From positions 1-64,000 of the forward strand of contig NZ_SSON01000038.1 in the NCBI RefSeq assembly GCF_029871245.1: DNA of 64,000 bases, in the 5' to 3' direction. The position numbers and the translations under genes were made by a program. Under the pieces are notes generated by a model. The model did no database searches and was not told where the DNA came from. It saw only the letters and a list, made by a program, of their open reading frames with translations. The stretch comes from Pseudomonas sp. BN102. GTDB taxonomy: Bacteria; Pseudomonadota; Gammaproteobacteria; Pseudomonadales; Pseudomonadaceae. The number at the start of each line of letters is the position of its first letter. The first letter of the stretch is position 1. Of the stretch, positions 43,265-53,841 are shown in pieces.

Positions 43265-44104
43265 TCAGCGGGAAAGCGGGGAGAGGCGCAGCAGGTGGAT
43301 GCGGCGGCTGTCGGCGTTGAGCACGCGGAAGCGGAACTCGCCTATCTCGGTGGTCTCGTTACGCTTGGGCAGGTGGCCGAAGGCGCCCATGACCAGGCCG
43401 CCGACGGTATCGAACTCGTCTTCGGAGAATTCGGTCTCGAAGAATTCGTTGAAGGTGTCCACCGGGGTCAGGGCCTTGACGATGAAGTCGCCGCTGGGCA
43501 GCGGCTTGATGTAGCTGTCTTCCTCGACGTCGTGCTCGTCCTCGATATCGCCGACTATCTGCTCCAGCACGTCCTCGATGGTCACCAGGCCGGCCACGCC
43601 GCCGTATTCGTCGATGACGATGGCCATGTGGTTGTGGTTGGCGCGGAATTCGCGCAGCAGCACGTTGAGGCGCTTGGACTCAGGGACGAAGGTGGCCGGG
43701 CGCAGCAGATCCTTGATGTTGAAGGAGTGGCCGTTCTCCTGGAGGATCAGCGGCAGCAGGTCCTTGGCGAGGAGGATGCCCATGACGTCGTCGATGCTTT
43801 CGCCGATGACCGGGTAGCGCGAGTGGGCGGCGTCGATGATCGCCGGAAGAAACTCCCTCGGCGTCTGGTTGGCCTTGATGCTGATCATCTGCGAGCGCGG
43901 GACCATGATGTCGCGAACTTGCAGGTCGGCGACCTGGATGGCGCCTTCGACGATCGACAGCGCTTCGCTGTCGAGCAGTTTGTTCTGGTGGGCTTCGCGC
44001 AGTAGCTCAAGGAGCTCCTGGCGGCTTTTCGGCTCATGGGCAAAGGCCTGGGTCAGCTTTTCCAGCCAGGACCTGTGCCCGTTGCTCGATCGATCTTCGC
44101 TCAT
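43265..44104 (-). CDS. corC: CorC/HlyC family CBS-domain protein
   Basis: 279 residues: two CBS domains (about 65-190, VRDIMVPRSQMISIKANQTPREFL) and a C-terminal CorC_HlyC domain (GDFIVKALTPVDTFNEFF). There are no membrane segments. It was linked to Mg/Co efflux in enterobacteria; a role in envelope homeostasis with lnt and ybeY is inferred from the conserved cluster. Confidence 0.94.
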   Translation of the reverse strand: MSEDRSSNGHRSWLEKLTQAFAHEPKSRQELLELLREAHQNKLLDSEALSIVEGAIQVADLQVRDIMVPRSQMISIKANQTPREFLPAIIDAAHSRYPVIGESIDDVMGILLAKDLLPLILQENGHSFNIKDLLRPATFVPESKRLNVLLREFRANHNHMAIVIDEYGGVAGLVTIEDVLEQIVGDIEDEHDVEEDSYIKPLPSGDFIVKALTPVDTFNEFFETEFSEDEFDTVGGLVMGAFGHLPKRNETTEIGEFRFRVLNADSRRIHLLRLSPLSR

Positions 44105-44125
44105 ATGTCCTTTGCTCGGTGCTTC

Positions 44126-44590
44126 TTATTGGTCTTCGTGATCTTGGTAAGGGTCGGGGTGGCCAAGTTCGGCCAGCAATTCCCGTTCCAGTGCTTCCAT
44201 TTCCTCGGCTTCCTCATCCTCGATGTGGTCGTAGCCGAGCAGGTGCAGGCAACCATGGATCACCAGGTGCGCCCAGTGCGCCTCCACGGGCTTGCCTTGT
44301 TCGGCGGCTTCCCGCGCCACCACCGGCGCGCAGATCACCAGGTCGCCGAGCAGCGGGATATCCAGCAGCTCGTCTGGCACATCGGCGGGGAAGGAAAGCA
44401 CGTTGGTAGCGTAGTCCTTGTGCCGCCAGGTGTGGTTCAGTTCGCGGCCTTCGGGCTCATCCACCAGGCGGATGGTCAGTTCGGAGTCAGCGCTGCGCTG
44501 GCGCAGGGCCAGTTCGCACCAGCGACGGAAGTCCGCTTCGCTCGGCAGGCCCAGGGCCGTGCTGGCGAGTTGCAGGTCGAGTTCAAGCAT
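44126..44590 (-). CDS. ybeY: endoribonuclease YbeY
   Basis: 154 residues. The metal site [11 protein letters not shown] is intact. It matures the 3' end of 16S rRNA and takes part in ribosome quality control. It overlaps ybeZ by 8 bp, as is usual in this cluster. Confidence 0.96.
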   Translation of the reverse strand: MLELDLQLASTALGLPSEADFRRWCELALRQRSADSELTIRLVDEPEGRELNHTWRHKDYATNVLSFPADVPDELLDIPLLGDLVICAPVVAREAAEQGKPVEAHWAHLVIHGCLHLLGYDHIEDEEAEEMEALERELLAELGHPDPYQDHEDQ

Positions 44591-45602
44591 TGTCGTTTAT
44601 CGCGCCCGGGTCATTGTCGGCCGGTTTGGCCTTGGCCGCCTGCTGGCGGCTTTCGAAGCGGTCGTAGGCTTCCACGATGCGCTGCACCAGAGGGTGGCGC
44701 ACCACGTCCTGGGACTTGAAGTGAGTGAAGCTGATGCCCGGTACGTCGCGCAGCACGTCGATCACGTGGGTCAGGCCGGAGCGGGTGCCGCGCGGCAGGT
44801 CGATCTGGGTGATGTCGCCAGTGATCACGGCCGTGGAGCCGAAACCGATTCGGGTCAGGAACATCTTCATCTGCTCGAGGGTGGTGTTCTGACTCTCGTC
44901 GAGAATGATGAAGCTGTTGTTAAGGGTGCGGCCGCGCATGTAGGCCAGCGGCGCGACTTCGATGACCTGTTTTTCGATCAGCTTGGCCACCTGCTCGAAG
45001 CCGAGCATCTCGTAGAGCGCGTCGTAGAGCGGGCGCAGGTAGGGGTCGATCTTCTGCGAGAGGTCGCCGGGAAGGAAGCCAAGCTTCTCGCCGGCTTCGA
45101 CCGCCGGACGCACCAACAGGATGCGGCGCACCTGTTCGCGCTCCAGGGCGTCCACCGCGCAGGCCACGGCCAGGTAGGTCTTGCCGGTGCCGGCCGGGCC
45201 GATGCCGAAGTTGATGTCGTGGTCGAGGATGGCTTTGACGTAGCGCTGCTGGTTGGCGCCGCGCGGGCGGATGTTGCCCTTGCGTGTGCGCAGGGTCACC
45301 GCTTCGATCTTGGGATTGGCCACTTCTTCCATGCCGGTCTCGCGCAGGAAGAGGTGCACCAGGTCGGGCGACAGCTCGCTGGCCTCGGTCTCGCGGTACA
45401 GGCGGCGCAGGAGGATTTCCGTGGCGTGGGTGAGTTGCGGGTCGCCGACCAGTTCGAACTGGTTGCCGCGGTTGCGGATTTCGATGTCCATGCGCTGTTC
45501 GATCAGGCGCAGATGCTCGTCGAATTGCCCGCACAGGTTGGCGAAGCGGCGAGCTTCAAAGGGTTCCAGGGTGAAGCGGTGCAGATCCAGGGAGGCGTTC
45601 AA
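44583..45602 (-). CDS. ybeZ: PhoH-like ATPase YbeZ
   Basis: 339 residues. Walker [12 protein letters not shown] and Walker [11 protein letters not shown] of the PhoH family, with an N-terminal KH-like segment. Partner of YbeY in RNA handling. The start is 93 bp downstream of the miaB stop on the same strand. Confidence 0.95.
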   Translation of the reverse strand: MNASLDLHRFTLEPFEARRFANLCGQFDEHLRLIEQRMDIEIRNRGNQFELVGDPQLTHATEILLRRLYRETEASELSPDLVHLFLRETGMEEVANPKIEAVTLRTRKGNIRPRGANQQRYVKAILDHDINFGIGPAGTGKTYLAVACAVDALEREQVRRILLVRPAVEAGEKLGFLPGDLSQKIDPYLRPLYDALYEMLGFEQVAKLIEKQVIEVAPLAYMRGRTLNNSFIILDESQNTTLEQMKMFLTRIGFGSTAVITGDITQIDLPRGTRSGLTHVIDVLRDVPGISFTHFKSQDVVRHPLVQRIVEAYDRFESRQQAAKAKPADNDPGAINDNA

Positions 45603-45694
45603 TGTCGTGTGTTCGCCCTTGGGCGGTGGGAATGGGATGAGATGAAGAATAACCCCGAGGGCCCGCCTGGAAAAGCACGGACCCCGGATGGCTG

Positions 45695-47035
45695 TCAGTG
45701 CGGAATGTCTTCCAGCAGGCTGCCGCGCAGGGAGTGGGGCAGGGCGTCATCAATGCGCACGTCGACGAACTGGCCGATCAGGCGTGGGTTGGCGCTGCAG
45801 AAGTTGACGATGCGGTTGTTCTCGGTGCGGCCCTGGAGCATGCCCGGGTCCTTCTTGGAGAAGTCACTGACGAGGATGCGCTGGATGCTGCCGACCATTC
45901 GTCGGCTGATCTCGAAGCCCTGCTGGTGGATGCGCCCCTGGAGAATCTGCAGGCGCTGCTTCTTCACTTCTTCCGGGGTGTCGTCCACCAGGTCGGCCGC
46001 CGGGGTTCCGGGGCGCGAGCTGTAGACGAAGGAGAAGGAGAAGTCGAAGCCGACGTCTTCCACCAGTTTCATGGTCTGCTCGAAGTCCTTGTCGGTCTCG
46101 CCGGGGAAACCGACGATGAAGTCCGAGCTGATGCAGATGTCCGGTACAGCGGCCTTCAGCTTGCGGATGCGAGACTTGTATTCCAGGGCCGTGTGGTTGC
46201 GCTTCATGGCCGCGAGGATGCGGTCGGAGCCCGCCTGTACCGGTAGGTGGACGAATTTCACCAGCTCCGGAACCTCGGCATGGGCCTGGATCAGCGCGTC
46301 GGAGAACTCCAGCGGGTGCGAGGTGGTGTAGCGGATGCGGTCGATACCATCGACAGCTGCGACGACGCGGATCAGTTCGGCGAAGTCGGCGATGCGGCCG
46401 TCATGGGTGAGGCCGCGGTAGCCGTTGACGTTCTGTCCCAGCAGGGTCACTTCGCGTACGCCGTTCTCGGCGAGGTGGATGACCTCGGCCAACACGTCGT
46501 CGAACGGGCGGCTGACTTCCTCCCCGCGGGTATAGGGCACCACGCAGAAGGTGCAGTACTTGCTGCAGCCTTCCATCACCGAGACGAAGGCGCTGGGGCC
46601 GTCGACGCGCGGCTCGGGCAGGCGGTCGAACTTCTCGATCTCGGGGAAGCTGATGTCCACCTGGGGTTTGCGGGTGGCGCGGGCGGCGTCGATCATCTCG
46701 GGCAGGCGGTGCAGGGTCTGCGGGCCGAACACCACATCGACATAGGGCGCTCGGTCGCGGATGGCGGCGCCTTCCTGGCTGGCGACGCAGCCGCCGACGC
46801 CGATCACCAGCTGCGGGTTCTGCTGCTTCAGCTCGCGCCAACGGCCAAGTTGCGAAAACACCTTTTCCTGCGCCTTCTCGCGGATCGAGCAGGTATTGAG
46901 CAGAATCACGTCGGCTTCTTCCGGACGTTCGGTGACCTCCAGCGCCTGGTGCTCGCCGAGCAGGTCGACCATGCGCGAGCTGTCGTACTCGTTCATCTGG
47001 CAGCCGTGGGTTTCGATATAGAGCTTCTTGGCCAT
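45695..47035 (-). CDS. miaB: tRNA-2-methylthio-N6-dimethylallyladenosine synthase
   Basis: Radical-SAM methylthiotransferase acting on A37 of tRNAs. 446 residues. N-terminal UPF0004 domain with cysteines in [20 protein letters not shown] and VGGCVASQE; radical-SAM CSKYCTFC; C-terminal TRAM domain. The start [11 protein letters not shown] is standard. It heads the miaB-ybeZ-ybeY-corC-lnt run. Confidence 0.97.
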   Translation of the reverse strand: MAKKLYIETHGCQMNEYDSSRMVDLLGEHQALEVTERPEEADVILLNTCSIREKAQEKVFSQLGRWRELKQQNPQLVIGVGGCVASQEGAAIRDRAPYVDVVFGPQTLHRLPEMIDAARATRKPQVDISFPEIEKFDRLPEPRVDGPSAFVSVMEGCSKYCTFCVVPYTRGEEVSRPFDDVLAEVIHLAENGVREVTLLGQNVNGYRGLTHDGRIADFAELIRVVAAVDGIDRIRYTTSHPLEFSDALIQAHAEVPELVKFVHLPVQAGSDRILAAMKRNHTALEYKSRIRKLKAAVPDICISSDFIVGFPGETDKDFEQTMKLVEDVGFDFSFSFVYSSRPGTPAADLVDDTPEEVKKQRLQILQGRIHQQGFEISRRMVGSIQRILVSDFSKKDPGMLQGRTENNRIVNFCSANPRLIGQFVDVRIDDALPHSLRGSLLEDIPH

Positions 47036-47121
47036 GCACTTTAATCGGAGTGGTTCGAAGAACCGCGCATTATAGTCGCCGAGTCCTGGCCTTCCTAGCG
47101 CTGGCTGCCTAGTGGCTGTGC

Positions 47122-47127
47122 TATGAT
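47122..47127 (+). promoter_or_regulatory. extended -10 element of the DUF1820 gene
   Basis: TGC-TATGAT lies 38 bp before the ATG. The TG dinucleotide one base upstream makes an extended -10, which can work without a good -35; none is seen. Confidence 0.5.
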
Positions 47128-47164
47128 TTGCGCCCCTTTGTTTCTCCGTGTTGCCCCATATCCA

Positions 47165-47488
47165 ATGAGCAAGTCCGATCCGATCTACAAGGTGATTTTC
47201 CTCAACCAGGGCCAGGTGTACGAGATGTACGCCAAACAGATCTACCAGAGCGATCTGTGGGGCTTCCTGGAAGTGGAGGAATTCGTCTTCGGCGAGCGCA
47301 CCCAGGTGGTGGTGGACCCGAGCGAGGAGAAGCTCAAGGCTCAGTTCGAGGGTGTGGTGCGCAGCTTCCTGCCAATGCACTCGATCATCCGCATCGACGA
47401 AGTCGAACGCCTGGGCACGCCGAAGATCAGCGAAGCCAAGGGCGGCGGCAACGTGATGCCCTTCCCCGTGCCGATGCCGGAGAAATAA
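47165..47488 (+). CDS. DUF1820 family protein
   Basis: 107 residues, acidic, without signal peptide or membrane segment ([38 protein letters not shown]). The family is conserved next to miaB in pseudomonads, function unknown. It is divergent from miaB and convergent with the Sel1 gene. Confidence 0.85.
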   Translation: MSKSDPIYKVIFLNQGQVYEMYAKQIYQSDLWGFLEVEEFVFGERTQVVVDPSEEKLKAQFEGVVRSFLPMHSIIRIDEVERLGTPKISEAKGGGNVMPFPVPMPEK

Positions 47489-47545
47489 GCAGCAGGCTGC
47501 AAGAGAAGGTTTTTTTGATTGCCCGATGCTTCTTCAGGCCGCCTG

Positions 47546-48094
47546 CTAAGGCAGGGGTGAGAAGGGCGAGCCGCCATCGGCGGCCTGCAGCTCCATCAGG
47601 TAATTGCGGAAGATCTGTCCCAGCACCTGGGTAGCGATTTCCAGCTCGTCGCTGCGCATCTGCGCAGCGACCAGGTCGGCGCTATCCATCGCCTCGTCCG
47701 AGCCGTTCACCGCAGCCATCTTCAACACGATGTAGGCCTGCACGTTATTGGCCGGCACCCCTTCGCCGCGGAAGAACATGTTGCCCAGACGCAACTGGGC
47801 CAGGGCGTGGCCTTTCAGCGAAGCCTGTTCGAACCATTGCAGGGCCTGGGCCAGGTCGCGCGGGGCGCGCTTGCCGTCGTAATAGAACTCGCCGAGTTCG
47901 TACTGGGCTTGTGCATCGCCACCCTTGGCGGCCTGTTGGCAGGCGGCAACGGCTTCGGAGAGGTTTTCCGGCAGGCTGTTCAGGTTGCAGCGGCCGGTGG
48001 CCGGGATCAGCAGGGAGTTGCCGCCGGCATTGGCCAGCAGTGGCAGGAGAAGCAACAGGCAGCCCAGGGTCAGGGTGCGGCCGGTGCGGTTCAT
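47546..48094 (-). CDS. Sel1-repeat protein, exported
   Basis: 182 residues. Signal peptide MNRTGRTLTLGCLLLLLPLLANA, then at least two Sel1-like repeats (AQAQYELGEFYYDGKRAPRDLAQALQWFEQAS and AQLRLGNMFFRGEGVPANNVQA). It should be periplasmic and probably mediates protein contacts. ATG at 48094 is preferred over a GTG three codons earlier. Confidence 0.85.
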   Translation of the reverse strand: MNRTGRTLTLGCLLLLLPLLANAGGNSLLIPATGRCNLNSLPENLSEAVAACQQAAKGGDAQAQYELGEFYYDGKRAPRDLAQALQWFEQASLKGHALAQLRLGNMFFRGEGVPANNVQAYIVLKMAAVNGSDEAMDSADLVAAQMRSDELEIATQVLGQIFRNYLMELQAADGGSPFSPLP

Positions 48095-48289
48095 GGGAAT
48101 CACAGCGCCTCGGAAGCAGTGCGGGCATCATGCCCGGCCGGCGAGAAACGCGCCGACCGTCACATTATGAAATAAGCCGAGGTGATCTTACAAAGCCTTT
48201 ACCTTGTTTGCGTTCGGCACGGTGCCAACGGTCAGCCCTTGCCCGCCTGGAGCAGCGCGAGGGGGCGCTGGCCAGGCAGGTGGCGGTGC

Positions 48290-49579
48290 TCAGGCCTGTT
48301 TCAGCTTGGCGAAGGCGCGTTCGGCCGCGTCCAGGGTGAGCGCGAGCTCCGCGTCGCCGTGGGCGATGGAGGTGAAGCCCGCCTCGTAAGCGCTCGGCGC
48401 CAGGTACACACCGCCTTCCAGCATCAGGTGGAAGAAGCGCTTGAAGCGCTCCGCGTCGCTGGCCATCACGTCCTGGAAGGTGACTATGTCGTCGGCGCCG
48501 CTGAAGTAGAGGCCGAACATGCCGCCCGCCTGGGTGGTGACGAACGGGATGCCGGCGGCATCGGCACGCTGCTGCAGGCCGTCGAGCATGCGGGTGGTGT
48601 AGTCGGTCAGTTCGGCGTGGAAGCCTGGGCGGCTGATCAGTTTCAGGGTGGTCAGGCCGGCGGCCATGGCCAGCGGGTTACCGGACAGGGTGCCGGCCTG
48701 GTAGACCGGGCCCAGCGGGGCGATGTGCGACATGATTTCGCGCTTGCCGCCAAAGCAGCCGACCGGCATGCCGCCGCCGATGATCTTGCCGAAGGTGGAA
48801 AGATCCGGGGTGATGCCGTAGTAAGCCTGGGCGCCGCCGAGGGCGACGCGGAAGCCGGTCATCACCTCGTCGAAGATCAGCACCACGCCGTGCTCGTCGC
48901 AGAGGCTGCGCAGGCCTTCGAGGAAGCCGGGCGCCGGCGGCACGCAGTTCATGTTGCCGGCCACCGGCTCGACGATGATGCAGGCCACTTCATCGCCCGC
49001 CTCGGCCAGGGTCTTCTCCACCGCCTCGATATCGTTGAACGGCAGGGTCAGGGTGTGCTTGGCGAAGGCCGCCGGTACGCCCGGGGAGCTGGGTACGCCC
49101 AGGGTCAACGCGCCGGAGCCGGCTTTCACCAGCAGGGAGTCGGAGTGGCCGTGGTAGCAGCCTTCGAACTTGATGATGCTGTCGCGGCCGGTGTAGCCAC
49201 GGGCCAGGCGGATGGCGCTCATGGTGGCTTCGGTGCCGGAGCTGACCATCCGCACCATGTCCATCGACGGCACCAGGGAGCAGACCAGGTCCGCCATTTC
49301 CACTTCAAGGGCGGTGGGCGCGCCATAGGACAGGCCGTGTTCGAGCTGCCTGCGCACCGCGTCCAGTACGTCCGGGTGGCTGTGGCCAAGGATCATCGGG
49401 CCCCAGGAGCCCACGTAGTCGACATAGCGCTTGTCATCCTCGTCCGTCACATAGGCGCCAGCTGCGTGCTTGAAGAACAGCGGCGTGCCGCCGACGCTCT
49501 TGAAGGCGCGAACCGGCGAGTTGACGCCGCCAGGGATGTGTTTCTGTGCGTTGGCGAACAGGATTTCGGAACGGGACAT
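48290..49579 (-). CDS. hemL: glutamate-1-semialdehyde 2,1-aminomutase
   Basis: Makes 5-aminolevulinate for haem synthesis. 429 residues, class III PLP enzyme. PLP lysine in [21 protein letters not shown] and [16 protein letters not shown] are family motifs. It lies 32 bp downstream of thiE, so may be co-transcribed. Confidence 0.97.
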   Translation of the reverse strand: MSRSEILFANAQKHIPGGVNSPVRAFKSVGGTPLFFKHAAGAYVTDEDDKRYVDYVGSWGPMILGHSHPDVLDAVRRQLEHGLSYGAPTALEVEMADLVCSLVPSMDMVRMVSSGTEATMSAIRLARGYTGRDSIIKFEGCYHGHSDSLLVKAGSGALTLGVPSSPGVPAAFAKHTLTLPFNDIEAVEKTLAEAGDEVACIIVEPVAGNMNCVPPAPGFLEGLRSLCDEHGVVLIFDEVMTGFRVALGGAQAYYGITPDLSTFGKIIGGGMPVGCFGGKREIMSHIAPLGPVYQAGTLSGNPLAMAAGLTTLKLISRPGFHAELTDYTTRMLDGLQQRADAAGIPFVTTQAGGMFGLYFSGADDIVTFQDVMASDAERFKRFFHLMLEGGVYLAPSAYEAGFTSIAHGDAELALTLDAAERAFAKLKQA

Positions 49580-49611
49580 GGGCAGGTCTCTCTATACAAG
49601 CGGAATTCGGG

Positions 49612-50241
49612 TCAGGCGGCGTCGAACAGGGCGCTGAAGGCGCGGGCGCGGCGTTCCACTTCGTCGGCCGACGCGGCGCCGAACAGTGCGTGGATCACCG
49701 CCACCATGCTGGCGCCGCGGGCGATCAGCTCGGGCGCGTTGTCCAGGGTCACGCCGCCGATGGCGACGATCGGCAGCTGGAAGCGCTGCTTTGCCTGGTC
49801 CAGCAGGTCCAGGGTGGCGGCGGGCGCGCCCGGCTTGGTCTGGGAATTGTAGAAGCGGCCGAAGGCGATGTAGCTGGCGCCTTCGCTGACGGCGTTGGCG
49901 GCCAGCTCCAGGCTGGCATGGCAGGTGCCGCCGATGATCGCCTGGCGGCCGAGCAGGGCGCGGGCCGCGGCGAGGGAACCATCACTCTGGCCCAAATGAA
50001 GGCCGACGCCCAGGCGCGCGGCCAGTTCGGCGTCATCGTTGATGATCAGGGTGGCACCGTAGCGGGTGCAGAGCTCGCCCAGGGCTTCGGTTTCGCGCAG
50101 GCGGCGGGCTTCGTCGCTGGACTTGTCGCGATACTGCAGCAGCCGGGCGCCGCCCTTCAGGGCCGCTTCGACATAGGGCAGCAGCTTGCCGCCGGCCAGC
50201 AACTGGCTGTCGGTGATGGCGTAGAGGCCGCGCAGTTTCAT
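49612..50241 (-). CDS. thiE: thiamine-phosphate synthase
   Basis: Joins the thiazole and pyrimidine halves of thiamine. 209 residues, TIM barrel. [29 protein letters not shown] and [11 protein letters not shown] segments match the family. The start overlaps the thiD stop by 4 bp. Confidence 0.96.
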   Translation of the reverse strand: MKLRGLYAITDSQLLAGGKLLPYVEAALKGGARLLQYRDKSSDEARRLRETEALGELCTRYGATLIINDDAELAARLGVGLHLGQSDGSLAAARALLGRQAIIGGTCHASLELAANAVSEGASYIAFGRFYNSQTKPGAPAATLDLLDQAKQRFQLPIVAIGGVTLDNAPELIARGASMVAVIHALFGAASADEVERRARAFSALFDAA

Positions 50242-51035
50242 TGGCAGAAATCCAGTGGCAGGCGCCGTGGCACGTACTGGCCGTGGCCCGGTTGCTCGGC
50301 ATCACGCAGGGTGCGCCAGGTGTAGTCGAGGGCCGAGCGCACCGCGCTGGACAGTTCCTCGCCCAGGGCGAGGCGGCCGGACAGTGCGCTGGCCAGGGTG
50401 CAACCCGAGCCATGGTAGCTGCCGGGCAGGCGCTGGCAGGTGAAGGTGTGGCACTCGCCGTCGTGGGTGTAGAGACGGTTGTGCACTTCGGATTCGTCGC
50501 CATGGCCGCCGGTGATCAGCAGGTTCCGGCAGAAGGGCAGGAGCTTTGCCGCGCATTCGTCCGGGGTGCCTTCCGGCAATTCGGCGAGGATGCGTGCTTC
50601 CGGCAGGTTCGGCGTGGCGATGGTGGCCACGGGCAGCAGGCGTTCGCGGATCGCGTAGCCCACCTCGTCCTTACCCAGTGCACCGCCACCGCCGGCGCGC
50701 AGCACCGGGTCGCAGACCAGCGGTACGCCGGGCAGGGACTGCATGATCTCGAGCACGGTCTCGACCATCTCCACCGAGCCGAGCATGCCCAGCTTGACGG
50801 CGGCCACCGGCAGGTCGGCGATCACTGCGCGGGCCTGGGCGAGCACCCATTCGCGGTCGAGGACGCGGAAGTCGGAAACGTTGACGGTATCCTGCACGGT
50901 CAGGGCGGTCACGGCCGGGGCAGCGTGGCAGCCTTGCGCGATCAGGGCTTCGATATCCGCCTGGAGGCCGGCGCCACCACTGGGGTCGTGGCCGGAAAGG
51001 CAGAGGACTACGGGGCGAGAGTTGGTCGTTTTCAT
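50238..51035 (-). CDS. thiD: hydroxymethylpyrimidine (phosphate) kinase
   Basis: Phosphorylates HMP and HMP-P, supplying the pyrimidine diphosphate for ThiE. 265 residues, ribokinase fold. [18 protein letters not shown] and the C-terminal [16 protein letters not shown] anion hole are present. The start [11 protein letters not shown] is chosen because the family begins there. It is co-translated with thiE. No THI-box is visible upstream. Confidence 0.96.
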   Translation of the reverse strand: MKTTNSRPVVLCLSGHDPSGGAGLQADIEALIAQGCHAAPAVTALTVQDTVNVSDFRVLDREWVLAQARAVIADLPVAAVKLGMLGSVEMVETVLEIMQSLPGVPLVCDPVLRAGGGGALGKDEVGYAIRERLLPVATIATPNLPEARILAELPEGTPDECAAKLLPFCRNLLITGGHGDESEVHNRLYTHDGECHTFTCQRLPGSYHGSGCTLASALSGRLALGEELSSAVRSALDYTWRTLRDAEQPGHGQYVPRRLPLDFCQ

Positions 51036-51289
51036 GGTCGGCGAGCTTACCACTAAACACCCCGCCGAGCCGCACCGGCGGCGCCTTGCCGCAGGCGGGG
51101 CGGGGCGGCCCCTGCAATTCTGGCTGTGAGCCCCGAGATAGAGCGGCCCCTGCATGCTGGCAATGTGCAGCTTCCAGCGGCCTTGCGCTGTGTTAGAGTG
51201 GTCGCATTTCGAACAACCTGGCCCTGGGTGGCGCGCCGGATAAGGAGGTGAGGCTCCGGGGTGCGGTCCTGTGGTCATTGTGGGGCTGC

Positions 51290-53686
51290 ATGCGGATCCT
51301 CCTTTTTGCTTTTTTTTGCCTGCTCGCGAGCCTGGCCGGTGCCGTGGAGTTCGACGAGCAGGCACGCAATGTCCCCCTGGGACAGCACATGGATGTGTTC
51401 GAGGATGTCCGGGGCGATGCCAGCATCGAGGACATCACGTCCCCGGCGCTGGACGGCAGCTTCCGGCGCAACGAGAAGCCGGTGCTCAACGCCGGCTATT
51501 CACGCTCGGTATTCTGGCTGCGCATCGATCTGGAGTACCGCCCCCGCACCCAGGGCGGCCAGCAGATCTGGCTGCTGGAGCTGGCCTACCCGCCGCTGGA
51601 CCACCTCGATCTCTACCTGCCGGATAGCCAGGGCGGCTACCAGCTCGCCCAGCGCACCGGTGATGCGCTGCCCTTCGACAGCCGGCAGATCAAACAGAAC
51701 AATTATTTGTTCAGCCTTGGCCTTCAGCCCAGCCAGCCGCAGCGGGTCTATCTGCGCCTGCAGAGCGAAGGCTCGATCCAGGCGCCGCTGACGCTCTGGT
51801 CGCCGCGGGCCTTCGTCGAGGCGCAGCCGGAGCGCATCTATGTGCTCGGCATCATCTACGGCGTGTTGCTGGTGATGCTGATCTACAACTTGTTCATCTT
51901 CATCAGCGTCCGCGACACCAGTTACCTCTACTACATCCTCTATATCGCCTCGTTCGGGCTCTACCAGATTTCGGTCAATGGCGCCGGCATCCAGTACTTC
52001 TGGCCGGACAACCCCTGGTGGGCCAATGCCGCCACCCCCTTCCTGATCGGCTCGGCGGCGCTGTTCGGTTGCCAGTTCGCCCGCAGCTTCCTTCACACCG
52101 CCGAACACAGCCCCTGGATGGATAGGTCGTTGCTCGGCCTGATGGCCCTGGGCGCCCTGGCTATGATTCTGGCGCTGACCGCCAGCTATGGCCTGGCCTT
52201 GCGCCTGGCCACGTCCCTGGCGTTGATCTTCACCGTGGTGATCTTCGCCGCCGGCGTGCTCGCCTGGCTGCGCGGCATGCGCGTGGCGCGCTACTTCATC
52301 ATCGCCTGGAGCGCCTTCCTCCTCGGCGGCGCCATCAATACCCTGATGGTGCTGGGTTATCTGCCCAATGGTTTCTTCACCATGTATGCCAGCCAGATTG
52401 GCTCGGCGCTGGAAGTGGGCCTGCTGTCCCTGGCCCTGGCCGACCGCATCAATGCCATGAAGGAAGAGCGTGCGCGCATCCTCCTGGACGCTGGCCGCAA
52501 GCTGGAAGCCCTCAACCAGGAACTGGCCAACAGCAACCGCCTCAAGGACGAGTTCCTCGCCACCGTCACCCACGAGCTGCGTACCCCGATGAACGGTGTG
52601 ATCGGTTCCCTCGAACTGATGCAGACCCTGCCTCTGGACGACGAGATGGAGCAGTACCAGCGCACTGCCGCCGGCTCGGCGCGGGACATGATGCGCCTGG
52701 TCAACGACATCCTCGCCATGACCGAGCTGCAGGCCGGCAAGCTCTATCCGCGGCGCGAGCCGTTCAGCCTGCGCGGCCTGATGGACAGCCAGCGGGTCCA
52801 GTACGCCGCGCGGGCCGCGGAGAAGGGCCTGACCTTCGACCTGGACCTCGATCATAAGCTCCCGGACACCCTCGAAGGCGACGCCGGCAAGTTGGCCCAG
52901 GCCCTGGGCTACCTGTTGGACAATGCCATCAAGTTCACCTACCAGGGCCGCGTCGGGCTCAAGGTCAGCGGCCAGGAGCCGGTCGGCGGCAGACTGGCGC
53001 TGTGCATCGAGGTGACGGACACCGGGATCGGCTTCGCCACGCCGGCCGATGGCCTGCTCTATCGCCGCTTCTTCCAGCTCGACGGTTCCATGACCCGCGA
53101 ATATGGCGGTCTCGGCATCGGCCTGGCGCTCAGCCAGCAATTGGTGGAGCTGCTCGGCGGCAAGCTCTCGCACCAGTCCCAGCCGGGGCGCGGCAGCACC
53201 TTCAGCCTCGACCTGTCCCTGGTACTGCCGGCTCAGATACCCCCGGTACCGGTGCGTCGTTCCGGCGGCCAGGCCCTGCGTCGGCCGGAAGAGTGCACGG
53301 TGCTGGTGGTGGAGGACAACGCCATCAACCAACTGGTGACCCGCGGCATGCTGCTCAAACTCGGCTATCGCGTCTGCACTGCCGACAACGGCGCTGAAGC
53401 CCTCGAGCAGATTCGCCGCGAGCCCATCGACGCTGTGCTGCTGGATTGCCAGATGCCGGTGATGGACGGCTTCGCTACCTGCCGTGCCCTGCGTGCGATG
53501 CCCGGCTGCGTCGATCTGCCGGTATTGGCCATCACCGCCCACAGCCACAGCGGCGATCGCGAACGCTGCCTGGCGGCGGGAATGAGCGACTACATGGCCA
53601 AGCCGGTGAAGTTCGAGGAGCTGCGTTCGCTGCTCCACGACTGGCTGCTGTGCAAGCCGGAAGAAAGCTTGAAGTCGTTGGGTTGA
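51290..53686 (+). CDS. ladS: hybrid sensor kinase LadS
   Basis: 798 residues, close to the PAO1 LadS length (795, from memory). Signal peptide, periplasmic 7TMR-DISMED2 domain (about 30-180), seven membrane segments (about 190-385), coiled coil, HisKA (ATVTHELRTPMNGVIG), HATPase (LLDNAIKF, DTGIGF, GLGIGLAL), and a receiver with phosphate-accepting Asp in VLLDCQMPVMDG. In P. aeruginosa it feeds phosphate to the Gac pathway through HptB/GacS and promotes biofilm growth. A GTG at 51248 sits directly on AAGGAGG, too close for use; the ATG is preferred. Confidence 0.92.
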   Translation: MRILLFAFFCLLASLAGAVEFDEQARNVPLGQHMDVFEDVRGDASIEDITSPALDGSFRRNEKPVLNAGYSRSVFWLRIDLEYRPRTQGGQQIWLLELAYPPLDHLDLYLPDSQGGYQLAQRTGDALPFDSRQIKQNNYLFSLGLQPSQPQRVYLRLQSEGSIQAPLTLWSPRAFVEAQPERIYVLGIIYGVLLVMLIYNLFIFISVRDTSYLYYILYIASFGLYQISVNGAGIQYFWPDNPWWANAATPFLIGSAALFGCQFARSFLHTAEHSPWMDRSLLGLMALGALAMILALTASYGLALRLATSLALIFTVVIFAAGVLAWLRGMRVARYFIIAWSAFLLGGAINTLMVLGYLPNGFFTMYASQIGSALEVGLLSLALADRINAMKEERARILLDAGRKLEALNQELANSNRLKDEFLATVTHELRTPMNGVIGSLELMQTLPLDDEMEQYQRTAAGSARDMMRLVNDILAMTELQAGKLYPRREPFSLRGLMDSQRVQYAARAAEKGLTFDLDLDHKLPDTLEGDAGKLAQALGYLLDNAIKFTYQGRVGLKVSGQEPVGGRLALCIEVTDTGIGFATPADGLLYRRFFQLDGSMTREYGGLGIGLALSQQLVELLGGKLSHQSQPGRGSTFSLDLSLVLPAQIPPVPVRRSGGQALRRPEECTVLVVEDNAINQLVTRGMLLKLGYRVCTADNGAEALEQIRREPIDAVLLDCQMPVMDGFATCRALRAMPGCVDLPVLAITAHSHSGDRERCLAAGMSDYMAKPVKFEELRSLLHDWLLCKPEESLKSLG

Positions 53687-53712
53687 GCTGATTGGCAGGC
53701 CGTCGGCCTGCC

Positions 53713-53735
53713 TGGCGAATGAATTCATCCCCACA
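53713..53735. repeat. single family A extragenic repeat
   Basis: TGGCGAATGAATTCATCCCCACA, a lone copy in the reverse orientation, between the ladS stop and the tetR operator region. Confidence 0.6.
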
Positions 53736-53795
53736 AGCTCCAGCCAGCCGCGGCGCTTATGCCCCCGTTCGCGGCATTTATCCCTCTTTCTGCAA

Positions 53796-53841
53796 GGTCT
53801 GAATGCTGATTCACTGAAAGAAGTGAACCAGGATTCAGACC
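53796..53841. promoter_or_regulatory. nested palindromes at the tetR start, candidate operator
   Basis: Outer repeat GGTCTGAAT (53796-53804) / ATTCAGACC (53833-53841), the latter abutting the tetR ATG. Inside is a second palindrome TTCACT-GAAAGA-AGTGAA (53810-53827). The position suits autorepression by the TetR protein. Alternatively the outer arms could fold in the mRNA and hide the start. Confidence 0.6.

Noticed and set aside
47489-47545. T7 tract and GC pairs between the DUF1820 and Sel1 genes as a rho-independent terminator
   Set aside because: The T tract is not directly preceded by a stable stem, so I did not annotate it.
51036-51289. TPP riboswitch upstream of thiD
   Set aside because: No CTGAGA THI-box motif or matching stems are visible in the gap.
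51248-51289. GTG at 51248 as the ladS start
   Set aside because: AAGGAGG overlaps the GTG itself, leaving no spacing; the ATG at 51290 gives a clean signal peptide and the expected length.
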